A DNA stretch of 64,000 nt from Pontederia crassipes (Eukaryota > Streptophyta > Magnoliopsida > Commelinales > Pontederiaceae). Position numbers and translations under genes: made by a program. The DNA lies in the NCBI GenBank assembly GCA_030549335.1, contig CM060188.1, forward strand, positions 8,742,001 through 8,806,000. Direction: 5' to 3'. This document shows, in pieces, positions 49,113 to 61,698 of the stretch; the stretch's first letter is position 1, and every line of letters begins with the position of its first letter. The notes below the pieces were generated by a model. That model had not been told where the DNA came from and did no database searches. It saw nothing but the letters and a program-made list of their open reading frames with translations.

Positions 49113-50326
49113 TCAAGCAGCAAATGCTGATCCAACCATGCCACCTTGGGCGGCATTGCAAGAAAGAGCAGTGTCACAGACATCAGTCATCTCAAGAAAA
49201 CTCTCCAAACTTGCCAGCATCTGTGGGACTTGCTCCATCACCAATTTCATGCACCCCTTTAAGAAATCAAATTTATCAGAAGATTAACTTGCTGATCATA
49301 TTAATATAATTTTTAGAATTCCTAAAGTTAGCTGAGCTGAGAGCTCACCTCTTGGCCAGAAGTCACCCCCATGTTGCATCCAACAAGAAGAACTCGGATC
49401 AACTCAAGCTGAAAGGTTTCAGTCCGCATCATTACCAAATGTAGAGAAAAGATCGAACTTTGTTCATATATAGCGGCAGCAGCAGCAACCTCTGCTGGCT
49501 AAATATACCTTTGTATCAGGATGTTTCAGCTTAGCAAGCGTTTGTGCAGCAGCACCATGGCAGAGATTGCATGCTGCATCAGACAGGTTGACCTTTGCTT
49601 TCCCACAAAGATGCGCCATTTCACATAACTGACTCGGTTGAAAGATGCCACCCTCTGTGAAGACGACTGTCGCAAGTCGATCCACAAATGACAGACACTG
49701 CCAGGAAAATTTGTTAGATATGAATCACTTCTGTGCAGTTAGGGAGAGAGGAGAGTGAATAAATGTTCTTCGCCAAAAGGTGCTTAATAAGTAATTTGGG
49801 TAAGACTTTATGAAAGGAGATAATATTAAGCACACCTTGGTTTTGAACATAAGCATCCTGGAACATCCTTTGTGAAGAGAGCTAATAATCTGAGTTTGAG
49901 TCTTGTTCTGACCAAAGTAATTCATAACTTGAGATGCAAGCTCTTGACAGAGGATGCAATATTCGTCCCCCAGTCCATTTGTTTCTGATTGTTCACCATC
50001 GTTTGGCACACAGCAACATATTAGTGCGAGGTGAAAGAACAAAGGAACAAAGGTCAGTAAACAAACAGGAAAGTTCCACTTGTCATGTCATCTCATTTGC
50101 AGCCATCAGTTTGGATACAATGCTAAATGCACACTAAGCCTAACTGTGATACTTCTGCATGCCTATCATTTCAGGGATCAAATGAGATGCTACTACTAGC
50201 AAAAAAATCAGATTGCAAATAAGAAGCATAATTACCAGTGACATCAGTGGGAGCCAAGCTTCTACCATTTGCAGAGATGAAGCAGATTACCAACACAAGA
50301 AGAAGGTATTCCATCCGGAAGCCCAT
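49113..50326 (-). CDS. Prosaposin-like protein with two saposin-B domains (copy 2)
   Basis: Five coding exons on the minus strand: 50326-50236, 49984-49836, 49697-49509, 49408-49349 and 49256-49113. The sizes are 91, 149, 189, 60 and 144 nt. Copy 1 has 91, 188, 192, 60 and 144. The product is 210 residues with a signal peptide (MGFRMEYLLLVLVICFISAN). Six cysteines lie in each SapB domain: 40, 43, 71, 81, 105, 111 and 123, 126, 154, 165, 190, 196. The NKT sequon and the LELIR start of exon 4 are shared with copy 1. The function is inferred as lipid binding in the secretory or vacuolar route. The exon 2 acceptor (GAACAATCAG) has a weak pyrimidine tract. It was chosen because it keeps the frame and the cysteine pattern. 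It makes the linker before the first domain 13 residues shorter than in copy 1. Confidence 0.9.
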
Positions 50327-50815
50327 GGTGCCTAACAAATAAGCAATGCAACGGTTTATTTGCCTGTATTGAATCGATTCAATTAATTGTATCTAGTCTG
50401 AACTGCTCATGTAAGAACATCTGAACCTCATGCAAAACTTGGCCAACTGAAAAAGATGCCATGCATACCGCAAGAAAGAACCTTTCTTGAAAACTCAGTA
50501 CATATCACCTTTTTCCATAATTTCAAGTCGAGGCATAACGAACTAATTCAGCCTAACTACTTATGATCAAAACAAGCATCATGAGAAAAAGCAAAAGTGC
50601 GAAGTTATTACTAAAAATCAGATGCTTTTTAATTAGTGCCTATAAGAATGGTAAATAAAGAAAAAATAGTAACCTCCACATACATAACTAGGATGATATT
50701 TTTTTTCAAGGGAAAAGGAAATTACTTGATCTTGTAACGAGGCGAATGATACGAATGCTTCGATTCCTTCCTCTTATCTCCTCTCTGTATCACAGTAGGA
50801 TTGATTAAAAGAATG
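50327..50815 (-). promoter_or_regulatory. Leader intron, 5'UTR exon and promoter of saposin copy 2
   Basis: An acceptor (TTTGTTAG then GCACC and the ATG) is at 50332. A donor (ATCAA then GTAATTTCC) is at 50725, giving an intron of about 0.39 kb. The 5'UTR exon would be about 50726-50815, with TTTAAAAGG at about 50841-50849 as a TATA-like box. The layout mirrors copy 1. Confidence 0.5.
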
Positions 50816-50859
50816 GGTGCCCAATAAACAAATCAAGAGACCTTTTAAAGGTGGTATCT

Positions 50860-51997
50860 CTCTCACACATTCATTGGATGCTGGAGGTACATACCTCTTT
50901 CAAAGTTTAAGAAGTTTCTTACGCAAAAGTACAATGTCTCAAGTCGGGGATAAGTTGACAGCAAATTAGTTAAGTTTACGTACATAGTGAAGGATGAAGA
51001 ATGAAACAGAGCAAAGAATCCTATGAAGAAACTGATCGATTTTTTTTTTCCGTAAAGAAAGCGATTGATTTAGAACATGGACCAGAAAGCAAAATATCGT
51101 CACAGCAGAAATAAATAAATCACAAAAATAAGTCATAGCAGAAAGGTATACACGTACACGATTTTAATTGTAGTAAGTGATGTTTAATTAATCAAATTAA
51201 TGAGCTTGATATCCGAAAGTAATAAATCGTGGAGAGTAAATGCTTTTAATAAAATGCCAAAAGCCCAAAACGCTTGGAAAACTCAGAGAACAAGTTGATT
51301 TATTCACGAACCTCTTCAGTCTTCAAATTCGAACTTTTCTTTACTCGATGAAGTAACTTTTTTTTTCCTCCAAAAGCATAAAGCGCGAGTACTAGAATTA
51401 TACTTCAACCATTAATTGCACACTTTTTTTTTTAATTGGTAACATCGATATTTGATAGCACATTTCTAGATATAATAAACCATCATAATTCACAGAGCAT
51501 TAGCATCACACAACAAGAGATGTAGGTACGTTCCTCGAATTGTTGCTTGGTATCTTATCCTGCACAATGTAAGTTCACTACCAGTAGACTGAATCATTTA
51601 TGAGGTGCCACTCAAGAATGCTGCATTATCAAGAAAGAACAATAACAAACCATTATTGATCACTGATAATAACTAGCGCCATATATTAGTGAAGTAATTA
51701 TTAAGAAAAAATGCATGCATGTGAACTATGTTATGTCAATATTCATTCGTAGTGTTCTCGAATACATATTCTAAACATAAAGAATGGTCTGATACCAGAT
51801 TGATCAAATATGTATAGATTCCTCTAATAAACATATATAAACGTTTAAAGGGACAAAAATAGAGTCGCAAGCCTGCAGTATTATATTTACTAACCCTAAC
51901 ACTAATACGGCATTGCAGCAACTATATCTTAATATACTACGGGCACAGGAATTAGTAGACATCCACCAAAGGTTTATGCTAATGACTCAAATAATAG
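50860..51997. other. AT-rich intergenic region
   Basis: No gene recognised. The right end next to 51998 will contain the 3'UTR of the WEB-family gene. Confidence 0.5.
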
Positions 51998-54616
51998 TCA
52001 CTTCGAGTTCAAAGATTGCATCATCTCTTTATTCTTCTTGTGTTGCTTTGACAAGAGAAGTGAAAGACTGGCCAAACGCAGCTTCGTCCTCTTAGAAAAA
52101 GTTTCCTTGCGAGTGTTTCCATCCTTAGAATGCGGAGGAGATGAAATTCCACCCTTCGTGCTAAGAATCTGGCGAAGGCAGACAGGTTTTCTGCTGCCTT
52201 TTCCGCACAAGTTCACGCTGTATTCCTCAGGATCCATCAATCTCATGCTTATCATTTGTCCAATAGATAAGGGTGGATGTGGGTCTAAACAAATGTTCGG
52301 TGATTCTGTTGTCAAAGATGAACTATTCAGATCAAGTACATGAGAACTCCTATGGTGGGTTGAGTAGCTTTTTACTTCAGTGGAGTTCAGAGTATTGCGT
52401 CTTTTTTTACCGTTCTCAATTCTCAATTTCCGTAAAGCCTCTTCGACCACCAACTTCCCTCTATTTGCAGTGTCTGCTCTCTCTAATGCATTTTCAAGAG
52501 CCTTCTTCCATATTTTAGCTACTGCATTTGCTTCCTCCACCTTCGTTAATAACTCTGCCTTGGATTGATTTGCTTCATCTACTTCTTCCATGACAGATCT
52601 AATTTTGTTTATTGAGGTTACCTCAGCCTCTCGTGCTTTGCTCATTAGAGTTGTGTACTCTTTCATTGACAGAATCACTTCAGAGCTATTCTTAGGATCT
52701 AAACCTGAGCTATCACTTTCTGTTAAAGCTTTGATCCCAAGGAGAGCAACAGATTCTACAGCTCTAGCAGATGCCTCCATTTTCTTGGCTGCCACTATCC
52801 GGATTTCAGCTATCTTCATGTTTGCCTTTGTTTGTTCAATCTCAGACATCAGCCTAGAAACTTCAATTTTGGCAGCTTCTGACACCTTTTTCAAGTTCTC
52901 TATCTCATGACTCCTTTGCATGATTTCCTGTGAAATGCACAAGGAATCTTCAAACCTTTTATTCTCAAGATATTGGATTTTCTGATGCTTTTGTGTCGTC
53001 TGATTAAGATCTTCCAGTAGGGACGTAACTACAGCAGAATCAGATGCCAGCTTCTCCCGGATTTTCTCAAGCAGATATTTCTTCTCCTGTATTTCACTTT
53101 TGAACAATTCAATTGATGCTTTAATATCAGTGTAATTCCTTGTGGCCCTGCTCAGGTTCACCTTAGCCTGCTTCAGTTCCATTATGGCCAATCCTGTAGA
53201 TAGATTACGCTCTCTACCTAGGCCATCCGCATCAAGTTTCTTATGATGCGCAGGAGCATCTTCTTGGAAGGCAACCATGGGGTGCACTTTTATGTTAGCT
53301 GAAACAACCGACATTTTAACAGCCTTCACGCTCTCTTCTTGCAAGCTCAATGTCAGGTCGTTCACAGTCTTTTTGGTAGTCTCCAATTCATTTAATACAT
53401 TAAGCGTTTCTCTTTCTTTCATAACAAGATCTTTCTTCAATTGTGCAGTATGTTCCTTCACTTTCACAAGTTCAGCATCTCGGGGACAATGTCGTTTCTG
53501 AAAGCATTACTTTAGAAGGATAAGAATGTGGAATTAAATAACTATAAACAGAAACATTAGATGTGACGTATATGGATTTAACTGACTACAGCTTAATTCC
53601 AGTACGCTGCAAGAGACAAGATGGACACGGACGAGGACACACACTTAAATAGTATAGTACTACAGAAAGAAATAAGCAGGAATGGCCAAAAAAGAAATAA
53701 AACTTTGCTGCTGTCGCATCTTAAGACGCACTTTAGAAGTAAGAAACCTTAACTATCATTAAGCATGCAACCAAACTTAGATTTGTTTTTGGCGACTAAG
53801 GTGACCAGATGATTACAGGATAGTATGTATAAATATTTACAGAACCAGGGGAACAAATATGGTATATAACATAAACTCAAAGTCACAAGTATATACTTCT
53901 TCCTAGAGGAACAATAATATGTAATTGAGAACACCAAAAAGAAATTACAGTGGGACACTTTTACATGACTACTTAAATTGAGCAGCAAACTATAATAACT
54001 TAAATTACGCAGCTTAAAATAACTATAGTAACTTAAATTAAGCAGCTTCAACCAAAAGGTTTTACATCAATTCAAAATATGAGTTTCGCCAATATCGTCG
54101 GTTTCCTGAACAGCGTTTACATTAATCAATGTCTAATGAAACAATTTGCAAATACAATTGCCAAAATATTTGATCTTAGGAATATAAAACCCATTACATG
54201 TGAACACATTGTGCTCTGCTCAGCAGTTATTTGCTATCGTTGTCAAGTAATGAATCTAAAAAAGCAAGATTTAAGAAAAAAGGAATCGGATTCATAGGAC
54301 GTACCTTCACATAGACAATACACGAATCATAAAATTCGAAAACTTTGTGGTAAATACCAAACTGATGCACTGTAAAATGCAATAATTTTGGAAAAAAAAA
54401 AGCTTCTCCATAATTCACTAACAAAAAGGAGCGCGCAACACTCACTTCGGCGTTGAATAGTTGCTTCAACTGCAAGTTCCACTCAGCACTCCCGCCGAAG
54501 TGATCCACGGCCTCCTTCACGGACGCGAACGGCACGGACGTGTCGATCTCTGACCTAACCGCCTGTTCCTCCTCCGCCTGCACGCCGCTGGAAACGGAGA
54601 CCGCGCCGCCCTCCAT
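51998..54616 (-). CDS. WEB-family coiled-coil protein (DUF827 type)
   Basis: Two exons on the minus strand, 54616-54446 and 53497-51998 (donor GTGAGT, acceptor TGCTTTCAG), give 556 residues. The N-terminus has the family mark IDTSVPFASVKEAVDHFGGS followed by AEWNLQLKQLF. From about residue 60 to 420 there is almost continuous heptad-rich coiled coil (LKKDLVMKERETLNVLNELE, MELKQAKVNLSRATRNY, KIWKKALENALERAD). The C-terminal 120 residues are basic and probably disordered. WEB1 and PMI2 of this family act in chloroplast photorelocation through actin. This shorter protein is nearer the At2g38370-like branch, whose role is not established. The start is chosen by the family motif. The intron is about 0.95 kb and contains no gene. 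Confidence 0.9.
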
Positions 54617-54631
54617 GGCTGTAGCTACTCC

Positions 54632-54640
54632 TTAGGGTTT
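54632..54640 (-). promoter_or_regulatory. Telo-box in the leader of the WEB-family gene
   Basis: AAACCCTAA on the minus strand lies 16 bp before the ATG. Telo-boxes near the start are common in plant genes expressed in dividing tissue. Here it may be leader sequence. Confidence 0.6.
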
Positions 54641-54829
54641 ACGCTTCGTAACGAGATCGAGCTCCAAAACGAATGAAACCGAAACGACCATCCGAAGCGG
54701 AGAAGGATCAAAAGACGTCGAGAACGGATTTTTTTTCTCTCTTTTTCCTTCGTGAGGACTTCGCTTCCCAAAGTGCCCTTTTGTAGCCGTAGGGAAGGAT
54801 AAATATACACCCCCGTTCAGTATCCACGA

Positions 54830-55287
54830 TTCACGAATGCAGTTTTGCCGCTATTCCAAGAATTCTAATGAGATAGAGAAGCGGTGAAAAGATAAAAGCA
54901 AGGCGTTAGAATATGAAGAATATCTTGGGTGGACAAAGATGCCCTTCGAACGAGGTTTGCTAGCGGCTCCCGCAAATCTGAGACGGTGACGCGGACCGGC
55001 GTGATTGGCGGTGGGCAACGTAACGGTAACCGTTTCCCATTTCCGTCCATATTCACAAACGTGGGATCAAAAAATATTGTTATCATTTCGTTTATTAAAT
55101 AATGACAAAAATGTTCACTATTCATATAAATAGTGAACACCATAATTTTATCCTTCATATAAATAATAATAACAATATTTTTAGGAATGATAATAGTGGC
55201 GTCCTTAATATTAAGGCTATTTAACCCAGATAAAATCATAATTAAGATATTTGATAAATAATTTTTAAAATACAATTTAAAGATTAA
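54830..55287. other. Intergenic region upstream of the WEB-family gene
   Basis: A short GC-richer patch (54960-55040) is followed by AT-rich DNA. No gene recognised. Confidence 0.45.
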
Positions 55288-55589
55288 GGGTTAATTCTTT
55301 AAATCTCATATGAAGCATTTTTTTATGTTTGTTCTTAATATATGAATTTATCATAACAATCTCCTAAATTATACTTTGATTTTCATTTTAGACTATTCAT
55401 TTATTTCAAATCATAACACGACATTTTAGCCATTTAACAAATTGAAAATAATGAAAATTTTAATAAAATATGATGGATGAATTAAAGTGAAAACTGCGAT
55501 ACAATTTAGAGAAAATTATGATAAGTTCATATATTAAGGACATACACGAAAAATTGCTATAATTCAAGCAAGTATTAAAGAATTAACCC
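55288..55589. mobile_element. Foldback MITE, 302 bp
   Basis: It starts GGGTTAATTCTTTAA and ends with the perfect reverse complement. The arms stay paired for about 130-150 bp: 'cttaatatatgaatttatcata' on the left and its complement 'tatgataagttcatatattaag' on the right. The whole element can form one hairpin. No clear target duplication was found. Confidence 0.85.
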
Positions 55590-57165
55590 AATAATAATTA
55601 ATTGACAATAGTCTACTCTCGTCAAGTTATATACCACAAACTATAGAGATTTAATATTTTATTCAAATATCCCACCACTTTTAATAAAAAAATTATTTAA
55701 TTTTAAACATCATGTATTTATTTTAGTTAAAATAAAATATTTCAAATTTTCTTTATCATAAACAAATTTTATTTTAAAATAATCAATATTCTTTAAATTT
55801 AAATATTACTAGTTAAAATAAAATATCACAAATAAATTACTATGTATTCTATAAGATATAAATTATATTCTTACATTCATTTTGTATGCATTCATTCAAA
55901 CATTATATTTATTAAATTTTGTTAATCATTAATATCTAATTGTTGCTCGCTAACCAACACGCTATGTTTGTCAAGCAAAAGTTCACATGCAAAACATACT
56001 AGCTTAATTTTTTAACGTGTCTAGATTGAGAGTAGAATCATGAAATTTTTATTTCTAAATTTATCATGATTGGTAAGCCAATTTCTTCCGTCAAAATTTA
56101 TCTAAAAAATTTTTAACCTAATTTTTATCTCGTTTTTATCCTTACTTCTTGAATATAACAAATAAAGTTTCTTTAAAAAGTGATGAAAGATAAGCATGTG
56201 TTAACAAAAAGATCTTTCATATAACAAGGGAAGAAAGGGGGATCACCTTGAAAATTTTATATTGTGAATATGTTTTCTGATATTAAAGAAGGGTAGAAAT
56301 AACAATGCCATAATTCGAGTTGAGTTATGTATTTTATGCACTGACTATTCACAATCTGACGGCGACTATGCGGCCGTCTTTTTTTTCTCCTTAAAAAATA
56401 TTTTAAAAGTAATATCATAGCACTAATAAGAAATTAAACATTCTAAATAATGGCTTAGATTTATATATGCGAAAAAATGTAACTTAGAATATATTTAAAA
56501 GAAACAAACTATAATATTTTATGTTTTGAGATAAAATTAGCGCGGAGCTCTGCAAGTGAGTGGATGAGTGAGGAACTCGCGCGAATTGTTATTTCAGGTT
56601 TAGATTTTTGCGATCTTATCAATCTTGATCTTATTTTGAAAATTTTATGTGTAAAATTTTAATAGAATTTTAATTTTACTCACGCGATTTTACGATCTTA
56701 TATAATTAATATAATTATTTAAATATTAATTTAAAATATATTTATGATAATAAAAAGTAATCTAAATGAAGTTTAATATTTTTTAATATACTTTGATATA
56801 ATTTTGTTTAAGAATAAAAAATGATTTACTAAGCTGTAATTTAATATTTAAGTGCAACAAATTTAAAAAAAATATATTTATTATTTTTAAAATATATTTT
56901 TTATTAACAAATAAAATCTTACTATCTTTGATTTATGATCTCTTTCGATCTTTTGCAATATTCCAATCTTGACTATCTTGTTTTGTTTGTGAGCATCACA
57001 TTCATTTTTATCAAAATTCATTGTGTGATGTGACCGATTATCAATGTCTTTTCTCTTTACTATCTTTTTGTACTTAATTTTTATAAGGAATAAGAATTCC
57101 TCATAATTTTTAAACATTGACGGATTAGACATAATTTTACATAGTGTTTAACAATAAAACTACTT
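55590..57165. other. AT-rich intergenic region
   Basis: No gene recognised. The minus ORF at 56887-57132 is lysine-rich and typical of chance AT-rich frames. Confidence 0.5.
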
Positions 57166-58247
57166 AGGATTATTTTCATAAATTATTCTTAAATTATTAC
57201 GATTTTTTTTTCATCTAAATAATTTATTTTTTTATCTCTAAACTATCGTAATTTTTTTAATTTAATTTTTCCGTCGACTTATGTCTAACTTTTCTATTAA
57301 CTTCTTTTTTTCGATTTATGAAAAATCTAAATTACTCATTCTCTCATCTCTTCTAATATTTAAAAATTTAAAATAAAAAAGGAAAAACTAACACGGAGAG
57401 AAAGGGGGCTCGCTCTGCGTGCGACAACACGAAGCAATCTCTGTGTGCACCGACGACAATCGAAAGGGGTGTTCACCAGCGAGATGTGGGGTTTCTCTTC
57501 ATGTTGCCAGATGCAGAGCCGGGGGGCAACGCCCATGCGTGTCGTCACTAGCGAGATTGCAGGGGGCGACCCCCATCCCTTTTGTTCTGCATCGTCGATG
57601 ATGTGAAGAACGGGGGCGAATCCCCTTTCAATCTGTGTTGCCAAACACAGAGAGGGGGGCCTCATCGTTGGAGACATCGCCCTCTCGTGATTTCATCATC
57701 ACCCCCCCCCCTCTTGCTATGCGTCGCGAGCAATGCAGAGCGAGGGCGACCGTCTCCCTTCGAAATGTGTCGCCGGACACAGAGCGGCGGGCGACGCCCC
57801 CCCTCGAGCCGTCGAGATCGTGGGAGGCGTCACCCCTCTCGTGATCTTGTCACCAACGAGATCAGGGGGCCACGCCCCTCCCCTCCTCCCCTCCCAATCC
57901 GTGTCTTCGGACGTGGAGGGGGAGCTGACGTCCCCCGCGAGCCATCGAGATTGTGGGAGGCGTTGCCCTCCTGCAATCACGTCCTTGGAGTGGGGGGTCG
58001 TCCTTTGCGTTTTTCCTTTTTTTATTTTTTTTAAATTTTTAAATATTAAAGGAGATGAGAGAAGATGTAATTTTGACTTTTTATAAATGAAAAAACAAAA
58101 TTAATAAAAAAGTTGACATAAGCGAACCTAAGTATTAAATTGAAAAAAATATAATAGTTTAGGGATAAAAAATAAGTTCGTAATTTGATATTAAATATAA
58201 AAAATCGTGATAGTTTATAAATGATTCATGAAAATAATTTTAAATCC
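57166..58247. mobile_element. Large foldback element with GC-rich core, 1.08 kb
   Basis: AT-rich arms of about 210 bp (57166-57390 and 58010-58247) are inverted copies. The left contains ATCTCTAAACTATCGTAATT. The reverse complement of the right contains ATCCCTAAACTATTATATTT. Both share ACTTATGTC before AACTTTT and CTCTCATCTC before TAATATTTAAAAATTTAAA. The core (57400-58010) is very GC-rich and built of loosely repeated phrases such as GGGCGACGCCC, ACACAGAG and GAGATCGTGGGAGGCG. Open frames in the core are low-complexity and on both strands. Confidence 0.8.
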
Positions 58248-61200
58248 TAAATCTTAAATCAAGTGAGTCCTAGTTCGACTTTTTTGGTAGAACTTATTTT
58301 TTTTTCCAAATTTTTTACGTGACTTTTTTCACAAACAGTTTTTTTAACCATTTTATCATTTTTATCGTTTATATAAATTAACTTATTTATTAAATATACA
58401 ATATTTATTATAAAGTAATAATATAATATTATTTATTTCTTATTATTTAATTTTAAAATAATATTAAATATAATTTATTTTAAACTTATTTTTATATTTA
58501 AATACTATTTTTTAAAAAATAATTTATAATTTAATTTTTAGCAAAATTATAATATATATTTATAATTCTTATTTTTTATTCAAACACTCATTAAAATTAA
58601 TCTATCAAATCAACTACATATTTCCCATCATTATATTCTACTCCAATCCAATACATCAATTCAACTATTTAAGTTGACCCGAAGAAGAACCGCCTTCCAT
58701 TTCTAAACGTTGGTTAAGAGTGTTTAGATGAAATACAAAAAACATAAAAAGATAATGAAAGAAATAAATTTAAATCACTCAACAATTTTCTCCTGCGTCA
58801 GTTAAATTAGGCTTGTCTAAGCGCTCTATTCATCTATATGCCACACGTGACTAAGCATTTTGCCACGAGGGCGAAATGATATGTTCTTATTTTATTTTCT
58901 TATAAAAGTTTATTGTTTATAATAATGACAACAAGTTCCCAAATGTATTTATCTTATTGAAATTTTAAATTAAAAATATATTACTATTTACTGTATATTG
59001 GTCTCATGATGTGTTTTTTTGCCAGTTTTCATTTTAGGCCACCACATTTGATGTATATTGCATATGGCTAAAAGAATCAAAACTAAGATAAAAGGAATCA
59101 CAAATTTAAATAAATATGTAATCGTATGAAATGAGCGGACAAAAAACTGTGTGTGCATGTTTCGAGCTCAACCAAAATTTAATACAAACTTAAGCTGGGC
59201 CACAACACTCCTTTTAAGTGATTCGATTTTTCGATTGAAAAAAATTATCAATTATTTGTCGAATTAATTTGTAGAATTATAAAAGATTTTCTAAAATCAT
59301 TTACAAAAAATAAAAAGTCCCTTTCTATCAAATCAGTTTTTTTCAAATATTTTTTCGAAGCCTTTAACATAAAATGTTTTTTTTAAATATAATAAATTAA
59401 AATTAAATATTTTTTATTTTATAATTAAATATAGGATATAGTACTAAGACTATCAAATTAGATTTCTACAATATGATATCAACATAGAAAATTATATTAA
59501 AAATTATTACATCAATAATAAAAGTTAATAAATAATATCAAATTAATAAGAATTGAATTATATCAATAACAAATTGATTGTTTACGAATTTAATTATATA
59601 AATAAAAATGAATTTCACGGTGCTCTATAATTTTTTTTGGGTGGAACTTTAATTTGTGTGGATCCGTTTCGTTCTCTTGAAAAAAAATTTTAAATTGCAT
59701 TTGATTCCATAATTTTTTTTGTATTTAACAATTGGCGGTACTTTTTTTTACACATAGTGTATTAGTGTGAGTCTGTGAGATACATTTCTATGTATAAAAA
59801 TTTATATCGTAGTTAAGATACATTCCTAAGTATAACAATTGGCACTATCGTCCAGTTAATTAGAATATAATAATTCAAAAAAAATTTGAATAAAAAGTGT
59901 CAACCTTTGTTTTGATCTCAAATATAGTTGAACTTTTGTTTCCGTCTAAAAGTCGCATGCTTCTTTTAAAATAGTTATAATTTTAGTATGTGTCATAATT
60001 CAATCATTTTATCGCTCACAAAATTAATATTTTTATTTTGTTTAAATATTATATTATTTAAAATTTATATAGACTAACATTTGATTGATTTTTATAATGA
60101 CAAACTTATATAAAATAAATTATTGATTTAAGTGTAAAATTTGTGATGTCATTCATTTATTCATGAGATGATTGTTGAATTAATATTTAATATTTTCTTC
60201 CTAATAAATATGAATAAGTTAACTTTTTAAATCAATTTAAAATTTCACTATTCCTATTTAAAAATAAAAACTTTAGGGCTAAACTTTATATTAAAATAAA
60301 AAGTTCACACTTTTTATATAATTTATCATAATGATTATTACACTATGTTATAATGCAAGAGTGCATTATATTATTATTGTTATTATTATTCAACGACGGA
60401 GTAAACACTGATAGGCTTTTTAGTAAGATTTTTAGAGAGGATCCTCTCTTCTTCTACAAAAATAAATTTGTATTTTTTCTTTTCATCAAACTCCAAGCTA
60501 TAAAGTATAAACATAAATACTGAGAATTCACAATCATTCTAATAAAAAAAATCATAACTATCTTATTGGACTTCATTTTCATAACTCAAGTCAATTTTTT
60601 TTAAAAAAAAAATTGTAGGAAACTAATCCAGATCAAGAAAACTTTATCATGAATGAACATGAACATGAAACATGCCAACTTGCCTTGCCGCATGAAAAAA
60701 GACCTTTTGCTAATTGCGAGAAGCCATAATGAAGCATGCCACTAATTTAGAGGACTTGTACAAGTCTCATAAGTACTATGATGTCAACTAAGACTTTATA
60801 AATAGCAAATAATTAAATACAATACGTAAAATAACGAAATCTTCAAATTTCAGAGAGCATGTATTTGACGCGCATCATTATTTAATTATTAAAACGTCTT
60901 ATCGGTGTAGCTCACATCAGAAATTTTGGTTGCCCTCAATTTTAAATTAGCTAAATAAAATAAGTATAAATGGGCAGTCACATTGGTCGCCAATTAATTC
61001 ATTTTTAAAGTACAAACGTAAGGCCTGTAGATATATATAATCTTAATATCATATGGACGAGTGAAGATTAAGGCATCGTGCACCATGCCATGCATACGAA
61101 TCGACATCGATCATGATGCACGATGCACATTTCATTGCATGAAGGGGTGCGTTCATTGGCCAGGTCAGATTAATTTTATCCTTTGGCGCATGAATGCATG

Positions 61201-61690
61201 ATTTGATGGTGCATGATTTCATCATGTAACATACTTCAGGATATTTATTATAATTTACGACTTTGTCTTGGAGAATTCTAATGTCTTAATCCAAAGTAAC
61301 ATGCCAAAAGACAGTCATGGTGACCACATTTTAATAGGAAAGGGGAATGGGTATCATCACCTCAAGTCTAATGTACGACTATAATTGATAAACTTTCCAT
61401 AAAAAAGTTTTTGATTGTAAGTAAATCTGGAATATTGTTTTAGCCATGTAGATCCATTGCTTAGATGAAAATTTCATTAGATTAATTTGAAGCCAATAGA
61501 TATTATGTATTTTGATTAATGAATAAACGGATGTAATTTATTTATTTCTTAGCTACAGAAGAATCACAAGATGAAGTTACATTATCATATTCACGACACA
61601 CGAATTAGATTCGTAAAAGTATACGTATACAACCTGGGTGTCATACTGTCAATTACATTAATTGAAAAAAAAAGTAGCTACATATTTATG
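58248..61690. other. AT-rich intergenic region
   Basis: No gene recognised. A copy of the dispersed repeat lies at about 59270-59620. A further repeat-like stretch at 59890-60310 has 'aaaaagtgtcaac' near one end and 'aaaaagttcacac' near the other, too weak to call. Confidence 0.45.
59270..59620. repeat. Dispersed AT-rich repeat, copy 2
   Basis: Partner of 36120-36460, in the same orientation. See that entry for the shared phrases. Confidence 0.5.
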
Positions 61691-61698
61691 GGTAAAAG

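Noticed and set aside
57360-58086. Several overlapping ORFs of 70-150 codons on both strands
   Set aside because: Low-complexity frames in the GC-rich core of a foldback element. No domain is recognisable.
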